A stretch of 64,000 nucleotides of DNA from G963665925 sp963676345 (lineage in GTDB: Bacteria; Bacillota; Clostridia; Peptostreptococcales; Acidaminobacteraceae). A model generated the notes under the pieces. It had not been told where the DNA came from, made no database searches, and worked only from the letters and a program-made list of their open reading frames with translations. Of the stretch, positions 1 through 8,444 are shown one piece after another (the stretch's first letter is position 1; the number at the start of each line of letters is the position of its first letter). The stretch spans positions 868,001-932,000 of the forward strand of contig CAXXTS010000002.1 of assembly GCA_963676345.2 (NCBI GenBank), in the 5' to 3' direction. The position numbers were made by a program, and so were the translations under genes.

Positions 1-273
1 TTGGACCGTTCCGTATCCTGTGATAATAATCACCTCTGTGTCTGGACTAGAAGCCTTCACTTCCGCTAATAATTCAAGACCGTCCATACCACCCATAATA
101 AGATCTGTGATAATCACATCAAAAGTCTGCGTTTGCATTTGTTCAAGTGCCATTTCACCACTGCTTGCACACATGACATCATAGCCTTCACTTTCAAGAA
201 TGATTTCCATAGCCATCGTATACTCTAGCTCATCATCAACGACGAGTATTTTCAGCGTTTCTTGACTGCTCAT
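1..273 (-). CDS. Response regulator receiver domain, partial at window edge
   Basis: This is the first 91 residues of a response regulator; the rest lies beyond the window. The translation starts MSSQETLKILVVDDE and contains the acidic pair after LVV, the phospho-acceptor context DVIITDLIMGGMDG and the threonine strand IIITGYG. These are the standard elements of a CheY-like receiver. The conserved lysine and any output domain are not visible. The ATG lies inside the 3' end of the upstream histidine kinase gene (38-bp overlap), so the two are translationally coupled and probably form a cognate pair. The output type cannot be told. Confidence 0.9.
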   Translation of the reverse strand, partial: MSSQETLKILVVDDELEYTMAMEIILESEGYDVMCASSGEMALEQMQTQTFDVIITDLIMGGMDGLELLAEVKASSPDTEVIIITGYGTVQ

Positions 274-2260
274 CTTGCCCAACCTCTTTTCTGTGCGGCA
301 ATACAACCCGCATTGTAGTTCCTTGACCCAGCTTGCTCTCAACTTCAATTAGGCCATCTAACTTTTGTACTTCATTGTATATCAGATACAGGCCTAATCC
401 TGTGCCACCACTTTTCTGTTTTGTCGTGTAAAAGGGATTGAAAATATTCTCTATCTGATTTGAATCCATTCCAATCCCTGTATCTGTACATACCACCTCA
501 AGTCCTCTAAGTGTAAGCGTGCACTTTAGACTTAGGTTCCCGCCATCTGGCATGGCATCTAAGGCATTGCTGATGAAGTTTATAATAATATGCTTCATAG
601 ATTCCCGGTTGATACTGTATGTCAAATCTCTATCGCATTCATAGGAGGTCTTGATATGTTGCTTGTTCATTAAATTATGCTCAAGACTCAAAATACCATT
701 TATAAAGTCATGCATATTTGTCATTTCATAGTCATCGCCAGATATTCTGGAAAAGTTTAGCAGGTTCTCAATAATGTTGCCTGCCTTTTCTACCGAGTTT
801 ACGATAATATCTAAAGACTGTTCACGCCGGGCACTGTCTTTTGTCAAATCATTTTTAAGAATGTACGCGAAGTTTCGAATGGTCCCCAGCGGATTTCGAA
901 TTTCATGGGCAATGCCAGCTGCAAGGTGTCCAACCGCTTTCATTTTATTACTCTGCAGCATTTCGCGTTCAGTGAGCCTAATGCGCGTTACATCCTTTGC
1001 CATGACTAAAATCCGGTAGACAAGACCGCCTTCTTCTTCTAGAGGATAGGTTTCTATCTCGAATATTTTATGATCTATAGACAGTTCCAACTGCCTTCCC
1101 TTACCACTTATAAAGGTTTTATCCATAATGTCACAAACAGATTTGTCATTTAAGAAACTCTCTGATGGCTTGGGGTAAGTGTTGCTATAGGCCACATTCC
1201 TGCTTACAATCCCATTTTCTTTATCTATTACAACCATCAAATGCTTTAAGCTGTTAAATGTTGTCTGTAAGTTTTTCTTACTTCTGTTCAGCTCACTGGT
1301 TCTTTTGTTAACTTCATGTACCAGCAAGCGGTTCCACGAATAAAACAAATAAGCAAACATAAGTACAATTACACCAATAGCTATTAGAAAAAATATCAGC
1401 TTCTCAGTGTATTTCTCTTTTATAAAGGGTGCAGATATGCCATACCATTTCTGATATATTTTCTCCATGGTTTCTTTACGCTTTAGATTGTAAATGCCCT
1501 TATTCAGAATAGAAACCAGCATCTGGTCTGTCCCATTGACCGCTAGAACACTTTCAAGCTCAAAAAGTGGTTTATCGACTATTCTACAGGATTCTTTAAC
1601 ACCCAGTTCATCCATAAAATAGGTTATGACCGGTTCATCACCCACAACAGCATCCACGCGACGATCCAAAAGCAGGGCGATAGACTCTTTATAGTCATCC
1701 GTATAGACAATTACAGCATCTACACTTTGATTTCTGATGAAGTCACTTGCATAGTCCCCTTTTTGAACTGCAACCAAACGTCCATTTAAGTCCCTTACAG
1801 ACTGTATATCCGCCTCATGTGAGCGCGTCAGTATAATGGATTTTTGATTGTATATCGTGTCGGTAAACAGGTAGACTTCTGACCTTTTATCTGAAGGATA
1901 CATGTCACAGATGTCAGACTCCCCGCTGGCCAGTGCATCTAAGGCATCTTCCCAGACGTATGGAACAAAGTTGAACTCTACCCCCAGTTCAATAGACAAG
2001 GCTCTTAAATAGTCCACCACAATGCCCTTAAACTGACCGCTTTTTTTATCGTGATAGCGAAGTGGCGGTGCGCTCTGGTCTGCTCCATATATAATCGGAC
2101 CATGTTTTTCAAGCCAATGGCGCTCTTCTTGAGTTAATCCCGGACTTCTTTCAAAATAGGTAAAAAGACCATGATCGTATTCAATTCTTAAATAGACATC
2201 CATAAAAATGGCCAAAAATATCAACATGACCATACTCACACTGAGAATTTTCTTACGCAT
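236..2260 (-). CDS. Hybrid-sensing histidine kinase with periplasmic solute-binding domain
   Basis: Sensor kinase of about 674 residues. Numbering from the longer ATG at 2269, there is an N-terminal membrane anchor (8-24), an SBP_bac_3-type amino-acid-binding domain (about 55-275), a second membrane segment (289-311), a PAS-like linker (about 330-430), a HisKA domain with phospho-acceptor His455 in the motif AHEIRNP, and an ATPase domain with N568, DTGIGMD, NPFYTTK and GGTGLGLYLI. The binding domain is expected outside the membrane, so the kinase should sense a small solute, perhaps an amino acid. I chose the fourth codon (ATG at 2260) because AAAGGATGG sits just ahead of it. It overlaps its response regulator gene by 38 bp. 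Confidence 0.9.
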   Translation of the reverse strand: MRKKILSVSMVMLIFLAIFMDVYLRIEYDHGLFTYFERSPGLTQEERHWLEKHGPIIYGADQSAPPLRYHDKKSGQFKGIVVDYLRALSIELGVEFNFVPYVWEDALDALASGESDICDMYPSDKRSEVYLFTDTIYNQKSIILTRSHEADIQSVRDLNGRLVAVQKGDYASDFIRNQSVDAVIVYTDDYKESIALLLDRRVDAVVGDEPVITYFMDELGVKESCRIVDKPLFELESVLAVNGTDQMLVSILNKGIYNLKRKETMEKIYQKWYGISAPFIKEKYTEKLIFFLIAIGVIVLMFAYLFYSWNRLLVHEVNKRTSELNRSKKNLQTTFNSLKHLMVVIDKENGIVSRNVAYSNTYPKPSESFLNDKSVCDIMDKTFISGKGRQLELSIDHKIFEIETYPLEEEGGLVYRILVMAKDVTRIRLTEREMLQSNKMKAVGHLAAGIAHEIRNPLGTIRNFAYILKNDLTKDSARREQSLDIIVNSVEKAGNIIENLLNFSRISGDDYEMTNMHDFINGILSLEHNLMNKQHIKTSYECDRDLTYSINRESMKHIIINFISNALDAMPDGGNLSLKCTLTLRGLEVVCTDTGIGMDSNQIENIFNPFYTTKQKSGGTGLGLYLIYNEVQKLDGLIEVESKLGQGTTMRVVLPHRKEVGQDEQSRNAENTRR

Positions 2261-2490
2261 TGAAACCATCCTTTAAACTATATATGGGTCATTATCGCCC
2301 GCCGGATGCAAAGCTATATATTGTATAACACAATTCAAAATAAAAGTGTACAATTTCCGATTCATCACTTTAATTTTTGAGAGAACAAATGTCATATTCT
2401 TTCTTTAATTCGACTTTTTCAATGTATAGGTTTATATTATTTTTTAGTATATATATACATATTTTGCATTAATTAATATTAGAGTTCGTC

Positions 2491-2705
2491 CGGTCGCCCG
2501 CGATAACTAGGCGCGCTGTATTACGCAGGGCAACCTTCGGTCGCCCTCGTCGCTAGCCGCGCCGTACTACACAGGGCAACCTTCGGTCGCCCTCGTCGCT
2601 AGCCGCGCCGTACTACACAGGGCAACCTTCGGTCGCCCTCGTCGCTAGCCGCGCCGTACTACACAGGGCAACCTTCGGTCGCCCTCGTCGCTAGCCGCGC
2701 CGTAT
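2491..2705. repeat. GC-rich tandem array of 46-bp units
   Basis: Four 46-bp units lie at 2515-2560, 2561-2606, 2607-2652 and 2653-2698, with partial copies at both ends. The last three are identical and the first has three differences. The unit is about 67% GC (31 of 46 bases) in an AT-rich surround. Each unit contains an inverted repeat, AGGGCAACC-TTC-GGTCGCCCT with one mismatch, and ends in TCGCTAGCCGCGCC. That ending matches the 5' flank of the dispersed hairpin family, copy 1 of which starts immediately after the array. There are no spacers, so it is not a CRISPR array, and no reading frame is apparent. Confidence 0.92.
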
Positions 2706-2769
2706 ACGATTTAAGTAGAATGAATCCAGTTTTGTGCGAGCACAACTGGATTCATTCTACTTAAATCGT
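2706..2769 (-). repeat. Dispersed hairpin element, copy 1
   Basis: A 64-bp near-perfect inverted repeat. Arms of 24 bp begin ACGATTTAAGTAG; a TT bulge precedes the inner stem TTGTG-CGAG-CACAA. On the plus strand it is preceded by CCGCGCCGTATAC and followed by GTGCATGGCTTTGTCTTTT. Closely related flanks and loop occur at four other places in the window with different arms. The terminator of the downstream minus-strand gene lies 24 bp away. Strand is given as minus because the element follows the minus-strand gene; its functional strand is unknown. Confidence 0.9.
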
Positions 2770-2793
2770 GCATGGCTTTGTCTTTTCCCGAAC

Positions 2794-2821
2794 ATAAAAA
2801 AACTGGTGTTTCCACCAGTTT
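2794..2821 (-). terminator. Intrinsic terminator of the shikimate kinase gene
   Basis: The stem AACTGGTG/CACCAGTT with a 4-nt loop is followed on the minus strand by a run of Ts. It overlaps the stop codon at 2820. The plus-strand side is also T-rich, so it may work in both directions. Confidence 0.85.
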
Positions 2822-3386
2822 ATTTTTGTTCAAGTGCTTCGTTTTTCAGATGCCATTCTTGCTTACTTAAAATCCGATCACTTTTGAAATTCTTGTATTG
2901 GAAATACCGTATGATATCAAAATAAACACGTTCTAGATCACCACTGTTATCAATAATGGTATCTGCATGACGAAAGTACGCATCAATTCGATCATTATAG
3001 ATTTCTATATAGCGGCCTCTACCATTCTTTAGTAAGGGACGAGTATCATAATCAATGTCTTTGAAAGTATCTTCTATGTCGCGGTTCAAAAAGACTATTT
3101 CGAAATCTCTGTTTTGCAATAGGCGCATATTGAACTCACTCAGTATAATGCCGCCGCCACAGTCAATGACTACAGACTCTAACTGAGATATTTCATCGAG
3201 CGTCTTGGTTTCAAGTTCTCTGAAATAGGCTTCTCCATGCTCATTAAAGATATCCGTAATTTTCATTTGTGTGTTTTCTTCGATTTCGTGATCTATGCTG
3301 ACATGCTTAATATCAAGGTCGCTTGCAACCCGCTTACTGATTGTCGATTTTCCACATGCCATCATTCCGATAAATGCTAGTCTCAT
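2820..3386 (-). CDS. aroK: Shikimate kinase family protein
   Basis: Protein of 188 residues. Shikimate kinase phosphorylates shikimate with ATP in the cytosolic chorismate pathway. Visible features are the P-loop GMMACGKST near the N terminus, the substrate-binding CGGGI motif around residue 75, the TRPLLK lid arginine around 117 and the late motif RIDAYFRHAD. The length is close to normal (about 170) with a short C-terminal extension. The start at 3386 is preferred over an upstream ATG at 3458 because GGAGAAAAGAG precedes it and the protein then begins right at the first beta strand. It stands alone, with no other aromatic pathway gene beside it, so a related small-molecule kinase role is possible. 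Confidence 0.82.
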   Translation of the reverse strand: MRLAFIGMMACGKSTISKRVASDLDIKHVSIDHEIEENTQMKITDIFNEHGEAYFRELETKTLDEISQLESVVIDCGGGIILSEFNMRLLQNRDFEIVFLNRDIEDTFKDIDYDTRPLLKNGRGRYIEIYNDRIDAYFRHADTIIDNSGDLERVYFDIIRYFQYKNFKSDRILSKQEWHLKNEALEQK

Positions 3387-3611
3387 CTCTTTTCTCCTAC
3401 GCTTTACCGTTTCAAAGTTGATAGGTCTACCCCACATGTTTATCATAATGCAAATCAAAATGTATTATGAAATTATAGCATATATTCCTTTTCGAATCAT
3501 CAAAACAGCCATTTTACCCAATTTAGAAACAAGGCTGCTATTTTTTTAATTTATCGTAACATATAGCAAACAGACTATACTCTAGGGGGCTTCTTTCATT
3601 GATTTCTAGGA

Positions 3612-5030
3612 TCAAAGAGCTGTAATTCTATCTTTTCCATCATTTTTCGACTTGTATAAAGCCTCATCTGCTCTTTTATATACGGTGGCCTCTGTATCCA
3701 TTGCGCGATTTTCTGTAACTCCAATACTGACCGTACTTCCAACCCGCTGCATATGCATATTGTTACTGACACTATCTTTAAAGGTTTCAACAGAGGCTCT
3801 CGCTTCTTCTATATGTCTATAGATCATAATGGCAAACTCATCGCCACCTACCCTATAAACAAAATCCGGTTCAGGAAATGTCTCTTTTGCCAGTTCAGCA
3901 ATCAATTTAAGCGTTTGATCTCCCATATCATGACCCATACGGTCATTAATCAATTTCAAATTATCTAGGTCAAAGAGTGCCAAGCAAAACTTCTGACTCT
4001 CCATACTATGGATAGCTTCTCTTAAATCCATTTCAAACATCGTTCGATTTGATATATCTGTAAGACGATCGATATTGGATAAACTGATAATCTGCTTTTT
4101 ATATTTAGCGATTGTAATGTTGGTTACCAATAGAATTACCATGGCACCGAATGCCAGCGTGCCGATTACTACTAAACTGTAGTGGTTCAGTGCGCCACTC
4201 AGTTCTGAGGCACTCTTTTTTACGACCAAGTACCACTCAAGCTTAGGAATTTTCTGAACGATGAAGAACCGGTCATCAATCATTTTTTCTAAAGGCTGGT
4301 TTATATCCAGCTCAAAATCAATTGCATCTGCAGGGATATTTTCCAATGTGTAGAATGACATGTTTTTAATATAATCATTGTTTTCATGGACTTTTATCAT
4401 GCCATTGCCATCGACTATATATGCCTCAACGCCTTGATCTTCATAATAGCTGACCAAAATATCCTGAAGATGCGTTATACGCTTTCCAACACCGGCTATA
4501 CCCGCAAAATTACCATTTCTATCATTGATATTCGCATCGACGTATATGGTAAGGGCCCAGTCGTCCAAATTCTCGCTATTAACTACATATCCATAGGCAT
4601 CTGTTGCACCTACTCTATTCGTATACCAATAAGCATGTTCGCTTTCAAGATCGACCTTTTCATCTGTTCCACCAGGGTGATAATAGTTCAAAGTACTGTC
4701 GGGTACTGTAAACACAGACTCATAACCCGTCGCATTTTGAATAGCTTTCAAATACTCAGCAATACGCGCTTCGGTTTCAGGTGTGTCTTCATCCATAAAA
4801 TCAAGAAGCAATGTATTCTGCGCCATAATGAGAGAGGCGTTTATAGGCTCGATCATTTCATGTTCAATTTTTGTAAAAATATTAATATGAGTGAGTCTGG
4901 TAACATTTTGGATATCTCTGATCGTAAGCTCTTCGATTACAGATTGTGTAAGAATTGCGACAAAAATCATTACCGTTATAACCACTGTCAGGTTGATTGC
5001 ATTAATGGGAATAATACGCTTTCTCTTCAA
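3612..5030 (-). CDS. Membrane diguanylate cyclase with extracellular Cache-type sensor
   Basis: 472 residues. A GGDEF cyclase makes c-di-GMP from two GTP. The protein has an N-terminal membrane segment (about 11-32), a long extracytoplasmic region resembling a double Cache sensor (about 40-280), a second membrane segment (about 283-305) and a C-terminal GGDEF domain with an intact signature RVGGDEF (395-399). The RxxD inhibitory site expected five residues before GGDEF is absent (PEPD), so product feedback through that site is not expected. The start is TTG, chosen because GAGGTGATCC lies at good spacing. It is monocistronic by position. Confidence 0.9.
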   Translation of the reverse strand: MKRKRIIPINAINLTVVITVMIFVAILTQSVIEELTIRDIQNVTRLTHINIFTKIEHEMIEPINASLIMAQNTLLLDFMDEDTPETEARIAEYLKAIQNATGYESVFTVPDSTLNYYHPGGTDEKVDLESEHAYWYTNRVGATDAYGYVVNSENLDDWALTIYVDANINDRNGNFAGIAGVGKRITHLQDILVSYYEDQGVEAYIVDGNGMIKVHENNDYIKNMSFYTLENIPADAIDFELDINQPLEKMIDDRFFIVQKIPKLEWYLVVKKSASELSGALNHYSLVVIGTLAFGAMVILLVTNITIAKYKKQIISLSNIDRLTDISNRTMFEMDLREAIHSMESQKFCLALFDLDNLKLINDRMGHDMGDQTLKLIAELAKETFPEPDFVYRVGGDEFAIMIYRHIEEARASVETFKDSVSNNMHMQRVGSTVSIGVTENRAMDTEATVYKRADEALYKSKNDGKDRITAL

Positions 5031-5160
5031 AGGATCACCTCAGTTATAATTATAACTATTATTGATTCAGTATATAAGAAAAATTAATAAATGTTTTCAT
5101 ATTTTGTAAATAGAGTTAATCATATCGTTGTCACCAAACATACTTATAAAAACGCTTACA

Positions 5161-5220
5161 AAAAAATCTTCCACGATAGCCATTCATTTTGTCTAATAAA
5201 ATGACACCGCGGAAGATTTT
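5161..5220 (-). terminator. Intrinsic terminator downstream of the permease gene
   Basis: Outer arms AAAATCTTCC and GGAAGATTTT enclose a 38-nt interior, with T-run on the minus-strand side. It lies about 90 bp after the permease stop. The outer stem resembles the thiolase terminator at 18740. Confidence 0.75.
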
Positions 5221-5311
5221 CTATTTACGCTAATAGATTTACTCAAAATTTCTTGCATATAATGCCTAAGCACTCTTTTAGCCTTTTATTTATTAATAGC
5301 TATTTAAATCG

Positions 5312-6664
5312 TTAGTCTAGTCGAACTTCCAAATTCTGTTCTTCTCTTCTAGTTAAGAACAGATATACCGGCAGACCTGCCATTGTTATTGCAATGCCTA
5401 TTAGAGAACTGCTGAAGTGCGTCATGAGCGTACTTACAATGACATAAAGGCCCCCAAAAATCCCCACAAGTGGAACCACCGGATACAGTGGCACACTGTA
5501 GCTTCGTTCTTTTCCAGCATTCATTTTTCTCAGTCTGAAAATACCTGCTACGGTCATGACGAAGAACACCCATACCATAAACATGGCTAGGTTGGTTAGC
5601 ATTTCAAATGAGCCGCTTAATACATAAATTGAAGCCAGACCGCCTTCAAGCAGGAATGCATTGGTTGGCGTTCCAAAACGCGAATCCACTTTCCCTATTG
5701 TCTTTGAAAATGGCATAAGTCCACTTTGAGCCATTGCAAATGGAACACGTACACCCGTCATGAGGTAGCCATTCAAAGCGCCAAATATGGAAACAATAAT
5801 ACCACCCGCGATAATGCTTGCGCCTACTTTTCCAAAAAGAATCACGGCTGCATCTGAAGTGACTTGTGAAGAAGCAATAACTTCTTCGATTGGCATTACA
5901 TTAATTAGAGCTGTATTTATAGCAATATAGACGAGAATAATTGCCAGTAGTCCAAAAATAATTGCCTTTGGCAAATCTTTTGTTGGATTTCGCATTTCCC
6001 CCGCCATGTTACCAACGCCAACCCATCCATCATAGGCCCACAAAGTTCCTAGGATTGCTGCACCAAGCCCTGTGTAATTCACTGCTTGACTCCCCATACC
6101 TGAAACCCCACTGAGAATGGCATCGAATCCCCCAGCAGTTCCTTGTACAAGACCATAGCCAATGATTGCAACAATTGGAATCAGTTTAGCTATGGTTGAA
6201 ATCAGCTGAACTCGACTTCCAAGTTTCGTCGACAGTACATTGATAAAAATAATAAAGAAAATAAAAGCGATTGCATATATTTTTTGCATTACCGGCGATA
6301 TTTCGACAAAAAATGTTGCTTGGGAAATAAGCACAATAGAAAGCGCTGCAACAACGCCTGGTACATAAATAAGACTCTGCATCCAACCAAATAGAAAGGC
6401 TGTTTTTCCACCATATAGTTCGTTTAGGTAGGCAAATATACCCCCAGTTTTAGGAATGGCTGTCGCGATTTCTGTCACTGTTAATGCAGATGCCATTGTT
6501 ATGAGTCCGCCCAATATCCATGCCATGATGCCCATAAATGGACTGCCTGCCTGACTGAATACAGTCGACGCCTTAAAAAATATACCTGAACCAATTACAA
6601 CCCCAACAACCATGGTCATGGCCTCAAGTAAGCCGATTTCCTTTTTTAATGTTGATTCCTTCAT
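5312..6664 (-). CDS. APC-family amino acid permease under glycine riboswitch control
   Basis: 450 residues with about twelve hydrophobic segments. The N terminus KEIGLLEAMTMVVGVVIGSG is the typical APC superfamily first helix with its substrate-binding GSG loop; the overall form resembles LAT-type exchangers such as the SteT serine/threonine exchanger. It should move an amino acid across the membrane. A tandem glycine riboswitch immediately upstream predicts that the substrate is glycine or something metabolically tied to it; that is inference. The ATG is preceded by GGGAGGGAAAA. A terminator follows at 5161. Confidence 0.88.
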   Translation of the reverse strand: MKESTLKKEIGLLEAMTMVVGVVIGSGIFFKASTVFSQAGSPFMGIMAWILGGLITMASALTVTEIATAIPKTGGIFAYLNELYGGKTAFLFGWMQSLIYVPGVVAALSIVLISQATFFVEISPVMQKIYAIAFIFFIIFINVLSTKLGSRVQLISTIAKLIPIVAIIGYGLVQGTAGGFDAILSGVSGMGSQAVNYTGLGAAILGTLWAYDGWVGVGNMAGEMRNPTKDLPKAIIFGLLAIILVYIAINTALINVMPIEEVIASSQVTSDAAVILFGKVGASIIAGGIIVSIFGALNGYLMTGVRVPFAMAQSGLMPFSKTIGKVDSRFGTPTNAFLLEGGLASIYVLSGSFEMLTNLAMFMVWVFFVMTVAGIFRLRKMNAGKERSYSVPLYPVVPLVGIFGGLYVIVSTLMTHFSSSLIGIAITMAGLPVYLFLTRREEQNLEVRLD

Positions 6665-6715
6665 TTTTCCCTCCCAGTATTAACGTTTTCGATTGCAAAA
6701 AGAAAACTTTCACAT

Positions 6716-6768
6716 AAAAAAAGGACGCAGGGTAACGCTAATAAACGCTGCCTACGCCCTGTCCTTTT
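6716..6768 (-). terminator. Riboswitch expression-platform terminator
   Basis: On the minus strand the arm AAAAGGACAGGGCG pairs with a distal CCCTGCGTCCTTTTTTT, ending in a T-run about 50 bp before the permease start. The left arm shares GGACAGGG with the P1 helix of aptamer II, so ligand binding and termination are mutually exclusive. This arrangement predicts that glycine turns expression on. Confidence 0.8.
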
Positions 6769-6945
6769 ATCTGAAAGTTTCACCAAGTAAATAACTTGGT
6801 TTGCTCCTTTGATGCCACATTTAAGTGATCTCTCCAGGGGTGTGTCCAATTATTGTATATTACCTGAAAGCTTCGATGATTTCTTCAGCAAGATAATCAT
6901 CTTTCCTCTTCGGCGCAAGTTCTAAGCTTGACTCTCCAATAATCT
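6756..6945 (-). ncRNA. Tandem glycine riboswitch (two aptamers)
   Basis: Read on the minus strand, aptamer I (6945-6841) shows GGAGAGTC, GCGCCGAAGAGG, CTTTCAGGTAA and TTGGAC. Aptamer II (6840-6756) shows CTGGAGAGATC, GGCATCAAAGGAGCAAACC, CTTTCAGATAAAAGGACAG. These are the conserved pieces of the gcvT RNA motif, in the right order, twice, with a short linker. The P1 helix of aptamer II (CCCCT with AGGG) overlaps the following terminator. It controls the permease, not the gcv operon, which has no such leader. Confidence 0.93.
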
Positions 6946-6978
6946 TCATCCACCATATTCATTTTTCACAACTTGATT

Positions 6979-7007
6979 AGTTTACAGTAAAATTTTTATC
7001 TAATCAA
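6979..7007 (-). promoter_or_regulatory. Candidate sigma-70-type promoter for the riboswitch transcript
   Basis: On the minus strand TTGATT (7007-7002) and TAAACT (6984-6979) are 17 bp apart, placing the transcript start about 25-30 nt before the first aptamer. An inverted repeat TTGATTAG/CTAATCAA spans the same stretch and could be an operator. Confidence 0.5.
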
Positions 7008-7038
7008 TACAATTTTCTTAATAATTCGTATGACTTTA

Positions 7039-7079
7039 TCGTAAAATATAATGTCCGATAGCTTTATTATATTTTACGA
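7039..7079. repeat. Perfect 14-bp inverted repeat
   Basis: Arms TCGTAAAATATAAT and ATTATATTTTACGA are separated by 13 nt. No gene occupies this place. It could be an operator or an RNA hairpin; it has no T-run placed like a terminator. Confidence 0.7.
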
Positions 7080-7136
7080 TCGTGTTTTTGTCTTTTTTAA
7101 ACATTCACTTAAGTCCGAGCATCTCTTAAACCCCAT

Positions 7137-7170
7137 AAAAAAGATGCACTGCATCTACAGGGCATCTTTT
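7137..7170 (-). terminator. Intrinsic terminator after the larC-like gene
   Basis: Stem AAAAGATGC/GCATCTTTT with a 14-nt loop, followed on the minus strand by Ts. It is about 120 bp beyond the larC-like stop. No plus-strand gene precedes it. The stretch 7171-7290 shows nothing else. Confidence 0.7.
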
Positions 7171-7290
7171 CGCACTTTCCTTTTACCAGGACTTAATATA
7201 GTCTTCATTCTATTCACAGTGGCAGGGATTCTTTTATAATATATTCAAAGTGGATTTTCAGTTTCTAGAAAATACACAGCTCTTTTCTGA

Positions 7291-8055
7291 TTAGATTTCG
7301 CCCATAATCACTTTTACTGCTCCTAATTTCCCAGTATCTCGTTTTCCACTGCCATAGCCAATCTTATGAATATTCATTTCAGGAAGAGATAAGTATTTTT
7401 CTGCCAAACATTTAATTATGCCCATTCCAGTTGGTGTAATCAGCTCAGTTTGAATATCTTCCTGAACAAATGGGATAGCAGTATTTTCGAGCATGTTTCT
7501 CACAGCTGGAACAGGTACAGGTAGAACCATCCCGTTCCTACACTTTATATGTCCATTGCCATCATGTAAGCTAGAAGCAAAAATTTTATCCGGAGAAAGT
7601 GCTGCAATACAAATCGCGACACCAACAATATCAATAATTGAATCAACTGCACCTATTTCATGGAAAAAGATATTTTCAAGATTTTTGTCATGCGCCTTGG
7701 CTTCAGCAAGGGCAATTTCGAGAAATATGCGTTTGCTTATCTCTTTTGCATATTCATTTATAGCACTGCGTTCAATAATGGTGTTGACCCGGTCTAAATT
7801 TCTGTTTTTTGCAGCATCACAATAATCAAAAGTACATGAGTCCTCTAAAATGATTTTTTCATGAATAACAACATCTACGTCCGTCATTTTAATACCGTGT
7901 TTTATAATTGTTTTTACGACCAACTCATATCCTTTAACATTTAATTTTGAAAGTTCTTCTTGCAAATAGGAAGGATTGACACCCAAATCTATCAGAGCGC
8001 CCAATGACATATCACCACTGATACCTGCTGTACAGTCAAAATACAATATTTTCAT
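7291..8055 (-). CDS. larC: LarC-like nickel insertion protein (LarC1-type, short)
   Basis: 254 residues. LarC inserts nickel into the pincer cofactor used by LarA-type racemases and epimerases. The N-terminal signature FDCTAGISGDMSLGALIDLG, the motif FHEIGAVDSIIDIVG and the later PVPVPAV and ITPTGMGIIK are characteristic. Full LarC is about 400 residues. Here the protein stops after the first domain, as in lactobacilli where larC1 and larC2 are joined by frameshifting. I see no LarC2-like sequence downstream in any frame before the terminator. No larA, larB or larE is in the window. It follows the 90-residue gene by 15 bp. It may be a truncated or specialised metallochaperone for an enzyme of this island. 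Confidence 0.75.
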   Translation of the reverse strand: MKILYFDCTAGISGDMSLGALIDLGVNPSYLQEELSKLNVKGYELVVKTIIKHGIKMTDVDVVIHEKIILEDSCTFDYCDAAKNRNLDRVNTIIERSAINEYAKEISKRIFLEIALAEAKAHDKNLENIFFHEIGAVDSIIDIVGVAICIAALSPDKIFASSLHDGNGHIKCRNGMVLPVPVPAVRNMLENTAIPFVQEDIQTELITPTGMGIIKCLAEKYLSLPEMNIHKIGYGSGKRDTGKLGAVKVIMGEI

Positions 8056-8070
8056 TTTATCCCCCCATAC

Positions 8071-8343
8071 TTATTGTCCATTTTCTTTTAGTGCCCTCTG
8101 ATACATTTCGTCCCATGTTTTGAACTGCGTCTTACCTTGAACCGATGAATCAAAAGCAAAACGATCTCCTACCACAAAATCAGCACTCCAATTTATAAAT
8201 ACTGCTGTAGAATATGTGTATTCTTCGAATGAATTGTAATGTGTATACTTTTTCATAAATGCATTTGTAAAGAGCGCTTGCAATTCTTCCTTGCTCTCGT
8301 AAATAGCAACCATTCTTGTCTTGTATTCATTTGAGTTACTCAT
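8071..8343 (-). CDS. Uncharacterised 90-residue protein
   Basis: I do not recognise this protein. It is 90 residues long, rich in aromatic and acidic residues, without cysteine, signal peptide or membrane segment, and so probably a small soluble cytosolic protein. It lies between the dehydrogenase gene (behind a terminator at 8386) and the larC-like gene, whose start is 15 bp beyond its stop, so these two are likely co-transcribed. The ribosome binding site GGAAGG is rather far (about 8-9 nt) from the ATG. Confidence 0.65.
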   Translation of the reverse strand: MSNSNEYKTRMVAIYESKEELQALFTNAFMKKYTHYNSFEEYTYSTAVFINWSADFVVGDRFAFDSSVQGKTQFKTWDEMYQRALKENGQ

Positions 8344-8385
8344 AAACAGGTGCCTTCCTTCTTGTTATAAAATCATTCTAATTGA

Positions 8386-8438
8386 GAAAAATCATTCATC
8401 TTCAATTCGCTTAAATGGCATTTGGAAGATGAATGATT
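8386..8438 (-). terminator. Hairpin terminator within the operon
   Basis: A perfect 14-bp stem, AATCATTCATCTTC with its complement, and a 21-nt loop is followed on the minus strand by TTTTCTC. It separates the dehydrogenase gene from the two small downstream genes and may reduce their expression. Confidence 0.75.
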
Positions 8439-8444
8439 CTGCGA

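Noticed and set aside
2491..2705. CRISPR array
   Set aside because: The 46-bp units are directly adjacent with no spacers, and no cas gene is near. It is a plain tandem array.
4386..5087. 233-codon plus-strand frame
   Set aside because: It is antisense to the diguanylate cyclase gene, which has clear domains and a ribosome binding site.
6661..6849. 62-codon minus-strand frame before the permease
   Set aside because: It lies within the glycine riboswitch and its terminator, so it is an RNA leader.
7060..7290. larC2 in another frame after the larC-like gene
   Set aside because: Reading all minus-strand frames gives early stops and no LarC2-like motif.
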